Source: Pedobacter soli
Lineage (GTDB): Bacteria > Bacteroidota > Bacteroidia > Sphingobacteriales > Sphingobacteriaceae
Length of the DNA stretch: 64,000 nucleotides
Assembly: GCF_900101435.1 (NCBI RefSeq)
Contig: NZ_FMZH01000006.1
Span: forward strand, 126,902 to 190,901
Reading direction: 5' to 3'
Numbering within the stretch: position 1 is the first letter of the stretch; each line of letters opens with the position of its first letter. A model generated the notes under the pieces. That model made no database searches and was not told the origin of the DNA. It saw nothing but the letters and a program-made list of their open reading frames with translations. Shown piece by piece: positions 59,938-64,000 of this stretch. Made by a program: the position numbers and the translations under genes.

Positions 59938-62358
59938 CTATTCATATTTAAGTGCAGCTACAGGTTCTGCAATGGCAGTTTTGCGGGCCTGGATGCTAAC
60001 GGTTAACACCGCAATAACAATTGAAATTATACTGGAGAGCAAAAACGGATAAAGTGGCAGGTCTATCCGGTAAGCAAAGCCTTCCAACCATTTTTTTACT
60101 AAAATATAAGCTATTGGCCAACTGATTAAATTAGCTGTTACGACTAAAATTAAAAAGGATTTATTTAAAAGATTTACAATTTGGAAGTTTGATGCGCCCA
60201 AAACTTTTCTAACCGCAATTTCTTTGGTCCGACGCTTTGCCACAAAGGTAGATAAAGCAAATAAGCCCAATAGGGATAAAGAAACTGATACTACACTGAA
60301 GAGGACAACCATATTCATAAAACGCTTGTTTTCTTCAAGAATTTCGGAAAAGGCATCATCCATAGATTGATATTGAAAGGGAAAATCAGGATAAAGTTTT
60401 TTCCATTCGCCTTCTATTTTATTAATCACTCCTTTATAGTTTTTAGTATCAAACCTCACCAGCAGGTTATTGGTATTGGAAGTTCCCCCCAAATGACTTA
60501 CTTTATAAACGGTAGGTAATACGGCTTTATCAAAACCCTCGTTGTGGTAATTTTTAATCACACCAACTACCTGAAAGGTAATGGTTTTACCCTGGTAATC
60601 GACCTTTCCATAAGTTTGGCCCACCATATTTTTGCCCAGCAAACCAGCTGCTGCTTCGTTAAGAACAACCGAGTTAATGGTGTCCTGCACATATTCTTTA
60701 GCAAAGAGTCGGCCGGATACTAATTTTACGCCCAGCGTTTGCAGGGCATCCATGGTTACGGTAACACCATTTAGGTTAACTTCGCGGCCTTTGTAAATAA
60801 TTTTACTTTTGTTGTTAAAGGCATTCCCCATTACCTGTGTAGTAGTAGAAACATACTGTACGCCCGGGATACGCCTGATTTTATCTGCGAAATTTTGGTC
60901 GTAGCCTGTCCTCAGATTGATTAACTTGTCCCGGTCAAAACCCAAATCTTTCCCCGAAATATATTTGGTTTGCAGGTGCATTACCCCAATGGCGATAATG
61001 AAGGTAACTGAAATGATAAACTGAAAAATAACCAGCACATTGCGTAGGGTAATCCCTTTTAAACTATTGCCGTAATTGCCCTTAAGTACCGAAACCGGGT
61101 TATAGTTGGATAATATCCAGGCAGGGTAGCAACCTGCCAACAAGGTAACCACGATAAAAACAGCAATAAGCTGCAAAACAATACTAAACAGGTATTCATT
61201 GTGCCAAAAGCTCAGGGTTATGTTAAATTGATGGTTAAATGCAGGCAACAGAATTTCAATCAAAATGACACTTAAAAATAAAGCACTTATACTTTGTAAG
61301 GTCGATTCGATTAAAAACTGCAAAATAAGCTGTTTCTTATATGCACCTAAAACCTTTTTTACCCCAACTTCTTTAGCCCTTTGAACAGACTGTGCGGTGG
61401 CCAGATTAATGAAGTTGATGATAGATACCACCAATAAGAAGATTGAAATACCTATTACCGGTTTTAACTTATCCAGCCAGTTAAGGCTAAAGGGTGGGTT
61501 TGGATGAACATCTTTTAAGCTGATGGCTTTCAAACCCGGACTTTTTCCATCCTTATAAACATCTTTAAAATTAAGTTTTTCTGCTGCGAAAGATTTTTTC
61601 TTAAAATCTACATATACTTTTTGCAGGCTTTTATTAGCGGATAAAGTATCTATATCACCCTCCGATTTTGCATATATCTGCGTGTAATGTGAACTGCCAA
61701 TCTGATCGGGATCATGATCCTGGTCGCCGGTATGGCTTACAGCATTAAATTGAATACTTTCAGGGGTATTCACATCGGCTATGACTCCTGTAATTTTAAG
61801 TGAATTACCTGTATCATCGCGCCACCTTACCAATTTAAACTCTTTTCCCAATACATGATCAGTGCCATAAAGTTTATTGGCCAGGCTTTGCTTGATTACC
61901 ACTGTATTGGGTTCTTTTAATGCATTTGCAGCGGTACCTTGGATAAATTGATATGGAAAAACATTAAAAAAAGCAGAATCGGCATCTTTAATACCTTTAA
62001 CCATTACCGGATCGGCATGATCTATCTTTACTGAAAAACCATTTCCCCATTCCTGATCTATTTTAGTAACCGCAGTAAATTGCGGTACACTTTCTTTAAT
62101 TATTCCGGCTATCCTCGAATTGCTGATTTCTTGCCAGTGTTCTTTGTTATCAGGGGTAAAAAAATCATGCTTTTCTCTGATCTGATAAACATTTTTCAAT
62201 TCCGGCGACCAGCTATCATAACTTTTTTCGTAATTGATATACAAAAGCATCAATACAAAAGCAGTTAGCCCTAAAGCTAGTCCACCAATATTAATGGCGG
62301 CATACACCTTGTTTTTCCAAAGGTTTCGCCAGGCGATTTTGAGGTTTAATTTGAACAT
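59938..62358 (-). CDS. MacB/FtsX-type ABC permease, double-domain
   Basis: 806 residues with eight membrane segments in two MacB_PCD plus FtsX halves, the form widespread in Bacteroidota. N-terminal NLKIAWRNLWKNKVYAAINI, a periplasmic part, first FtsX core (SIINFINLATAQSVQRAKEV), second periplasmic part, and last FtsX core (FALSTFVAKRRTKEIAVRKV) with the C-terminal AEPVAALKYE. Substrate unknown. Confidence 0.9.
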   Translation of the reverse strand: MFKLNLKIAWRNLWKNKVYAAINIGGLALGLTAFVLMLLYINYEKSYDSWSPELKNVYQIREKHDFFTPDNKEHWQEISNSRIAGIIKESVPQFTAVTKIDQEWGNGFSVKIDHADPVMVKGIKDADSAFFNVFPYQFIQGTAANALKEPNTVVIKQSLANKLYGTDHVLGKEFKLVRWRDDTGNSLKITGVIADVNTPESIQFNAVSHTGDQDHDPDQIGSSHYTQIYAKSEGDIDTLSANKSLQKVYVDFKKKSFAAEKLNFKDVYKDGKSPGLKAISLKDVHPNPPFSLNWLDKLKPVIGISIFLLVVSIINFINLATAQSVQRAKEVGVKKVLGAYKKQLILQFLIESTLQSISALFLSVILIEILLPAFNHQFNITLSFWHNEYLFSIVLQLIAVFIVVTLLAGCYPAWILSNYNPVSVLKGNYGNSLKGITLRNVLVIFQFIISVTFIIAIGVMHLQTKYISGKDLGFDRDKLINLRTGYDQNFADKIRRIPGVQYVSTTTQVMGNAFNNKSKIIYKGREVNLNGVTVTMDALQTLGVKLVSGRLFAKEYVQDTINSVVLNEAAAGLLGKNMVGQTYGKVDYQGKTITFQVVGVIKNYHNEGFDKAVLPTVYKVSHLGGTSNTNNLLVRFDTKNYKGVINKIEGEWKKLYPDFPFQYQSMDDAFSEILEENKRFMNMVVLFSVVSVSLSLLGLFALSTFVAKRRTKEIAVRKVLGASNFQIVNLLNKSFLILVVTANLISWPIAYILVKKWLEGFAYRIDLPLYPFLLSSIISIVIAVLTVSIQARKTAIAEPVAALKYE

Positions 62359-62365
62359 CTTAGGG

Positions 62366-62425
62366 TTAACTGTATAAATTGTTAAACTGGTTAATTGTTA
62401 AATTGCCAACTGAAAACTGCTAATT
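62366..62425. repeat. AACTG/GTTAAT word repeat between the permease genes
   Basis: Imperfect copies of TAACTG, AAACTG and GTTAATTG fill the spacer, like 14629-14665 and 19960-20047. Confidence 0.5.
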
Positions 62426-62428
62426 GGT

Positions 62429-64000
62429 TTATTCATATTTAAGTGCATCAATGGTATTGGCAGCAGCAGCCCTATACGAGCGGAAGCTTACGGTAATTAA
62501 AGTAATAGTCATGGAAATAAGCATAGCCAGCATAAAGGGCCAGATGCTCAGATCGATCCGGTAAGCAAAACCATTTAACCATTTAGATACAAAGAGATAG
62601 GCTAATGGCCAGGCCACCAGATTGGCGATAAAAACCATTACAATGAATGAGCCGTTAAGCATTTTCACCAGTTCGATGGTTGATGCACCCAACACTTTCC
62701 GGATGGCTACTTCTTTGGTTCTTTGTGTGGCAACAAAAGAGATTAACCCAAATAAGCCAATAAAGGAAATAAAAATAATTACGCCGGCAAAAACCTTGAA
62801 AAGTGTACCCATTACCTGCTCACCCTGATAATAATTTTTAATCTGCTCATTCAAAAACAACTCGCTGTAAACCGATTCGGGAAAAGTTTTTTGCCAGATT
62901 TTCTGCACGTTTTTCATTGTAGTTAACATCTGCGCTGAATTTAATTTTATGGCAGCATTAAAATATCTTGCTCTTGACGAACCAACTAAAATAGGATCAA
63001 TACTCTCGTGCAAGCTTCTGTTTTTAAAATCCTGGATTACACCCACAATCGGAGCTTTCATTCCGCCCATGGATAGTATTTTGCCAATCGCTTCTTGTGG
63101 GCTGTTAACATTTAACTTCTTCAGCAAGGTTTCATTAACCAGGTATTCGTTAATCGTATCCGACTTAACGATATTTCTACCGGCTACCAGTTTTAAATCG
63201 AATGTTTTCAGGTAGTCTTCGTCTGCATTTTTGGTGTTTACCTGAAAATCGGCATCTTTTGAACTATTGTATGAGAAACTGCTGCCATTATTGTTTTGTG
63301 ATGAAGGTGGAGTTCTGCACAGACTTACTTCCTCAACACCGGGAACTTGTTTCAACTGGCTTTTAAAAGTATCAAAACGCTGCATGGTCAGGCTATCGTT
63401 TGGCAAATCGACCATTGCAATTGCCGTTGGATTAAAGCCCAGTGGCTGCTCGCGAACGTATTTCATTTGCTGAAGAATAACCAGAGTGCCAATGATTAGT
63501 GTTACTGTGATGGCAAATTGCACCACCACCAAAACTTTGCGTAAACCTAAGCCACCGGTATTCGCAGAAACCTTGTTTTTTATGGCTAAAACCGGGTTAA
63601 ACCCTGATATGACAATGGCCGGGTAAAAACCTGCAAGCAAACTGACAAAAACAGCCAGGAATAGCAAAAAAGCTAAAATAATAGGGTGCTCAAAAATACT
63701 GAATGATATTTTGGAGCCAAACAAATTTTGCATGCCGGGCAATGCAATTTCGGTTAAAACACTGCCAAGTAATAGCGAAACAAGCACAATAGTTAAGGTT
63801 TCGGTTAAAAACTGTGCAACCAGCTGCCCTCTCTGACTGCCCATTACCTTACGAATACCTACTTCTTTTGAACGACTTACCGCCTGCGCAGTAGCTAAAT
63901 TGATAAAGTTGATGGATGCGGTAATGATTAAAAAAAAGCCGATAACCGCCAGACCATAAATTTGTTTTTTGGGCATAATCCGGCCCGAAAAATTGCCAAA
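62429..64000 (-). CDS. MacB/FtsX-type ABC permease, cut by the window edge
   Basis: C-terminal 523 residues of a paralogue of the 59938 permease; the frame stays open to 64000, so the N terminus lies outside the window. First FtsX core TASINFINLATAQAVSRSKEV, last one GLISFVATQRTKEVAIRKVL, ending NTIDALKYE. It forms a tandem pair with the downstream permease and the ATPase. Confidence 0.88.
   Translation of the reverse strand, partial: FGNFSGRIMPKKQIYGLAVIGFFLIITASINFINLATAQAVSRSKEVGIRKVMGSQRGQLVAQFLTETLTIVLVSLLLGSVLTEIALPGMQNLFGSKISFSIFEHPIILAFLLFLAVFVSLLAGFYPAIVISGFNPVLAIKNKVSANTGGLGLRKVLVVVQFAITVTLIIGTLVILQQMKYVREQPLGFNPTAIAMVDLPNDSLTMQRFDTFKSQLKQVPGVEEVSLCRTPPSSQNNNGSSFSYNSSKDADFQVNTKNADEDYLKTFDLKLVAGRNIVKSDTINEYLVNETLLKKLNVNSPQEAIGKILSMGGMKAPIVGVIQDFKNRSLHESIDPILVGSSRARYFNAAIKLNSAQMLTTMKNVQKIWQKTFPESVYSELFLNEQIKNYYQGEQVMGTLFKVFAGVIIFISFIGLFGLISFVATQRTKEVAIRKVLGASTIELVKMLNGSFIVMVFIANLVAWPLAYLFVSKWLNGFAYRIDLSIWPFMLAMLISMTITLITVSFRSYRAAAANTIDALKYE

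Overview
The window looks like an ordinary chromosomal segment of a Bacteroidota bacterium, most likely Sphingobacteriaceae and Pedobacter-like. This is inferred from gene families only, since no rRNA is present. The supporting signs are the promoters, which read TTTG (or TTTC), 18-19 bases, then TAnnTTTG; the near absence of Shine-Dalgarno sequences; a 286-residue primary sigma factor without region 1.1; a Rho with a long disordered insert; a MurA with Asp in place of the catalytic Cys; and families common in Bacteroidota (DUF2851, DUF4254, DUF4290, PorX-free small HPt, tandem FtsX-type permeases). Spacers are full of palindromic and low-complexity repeats. No transposase, phage gene, CRISPR array or rRNA was seen.

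Layout. 1-2.6 kb: a small periplasmic redox cluster (TsdA-like dihaem cytochrome, secreted DsrE-like protein, solute-binding protein). 2.6-8.8 kb, minus strand: an RND efflux operon (small membrane protein, TolC, RND permease, membrane fusion protein). 9.1-10.4 kb: a fasciclin protein and an ECF sigma factor. 10.9-12.4 kb: an unrecognised 451-residue protein beside tRNA-Leu(GAG). 12.4-18.7 kb, minus strand: PhnP-like metallo-hydrolase, nucleotide pyrophosphatase-like enzyme, LolA and FtsK. 19.2-26.8 kb: ankyrin protein, PspC, DUF2851, PyrF, then Rho and PssA, and a minus-strand FolK-HPt pair. 26.8-36.1 kb: SppA, PolX-like PHP nuclease, DUF4254, a glycosyltransferase 9/SixA pair, DUF4290 and MurA. 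36.3-42.8 kb, minus strand: cystathionine beta-synthase-like enzyme, DprA, and a tight operon LolD-like ATPase / ATP-grasp N-domain / degenerate HAD / S41 protease. 43.0-46.9 kb: membrane proteins with a winged-helix regulator. 47.2-53.1 kb: SucC, a DUF2975-DUF2975-XRE operon, RpoD and AMP nucleosidase. 53.2-57.0 kb: the tig-clpP-clpX operon, interrupted by a four-helix-bundle (S23/IVP) gene. 57.1-57.6 kb: two identical tRNA-Leu(UAG) genes. 57.8-64 kb: a lipoprotein, a BtuF-like protein without signal peptide, and an ABC ATPase with two tandem MacB/FtsX-type permeases, the last cut by the window edge.

The main items for a second look are: an operator-like palindrome placed over two promoters around a winged-helix regulator gene (42.9-44.0 kb); five genes whose -7 box ends 4-5 bases before the ATG, predicting leaderless mRNAs; a three- or four-gene operon that pairs an ATP-grasp N-domain lacking its catalytic part with a HAD protein lacking its nucleophile; a PolX whose polymerase aspartates are all replaced while its PHP domain is intact; possible structured RNAs at 18.8 kb and 10.8 kb; and several families of stem-preserving palindromic repeats, including a 152-base tandem array after rpoD. 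No single locus can be called a new defence or mobile system from the sequence alone.
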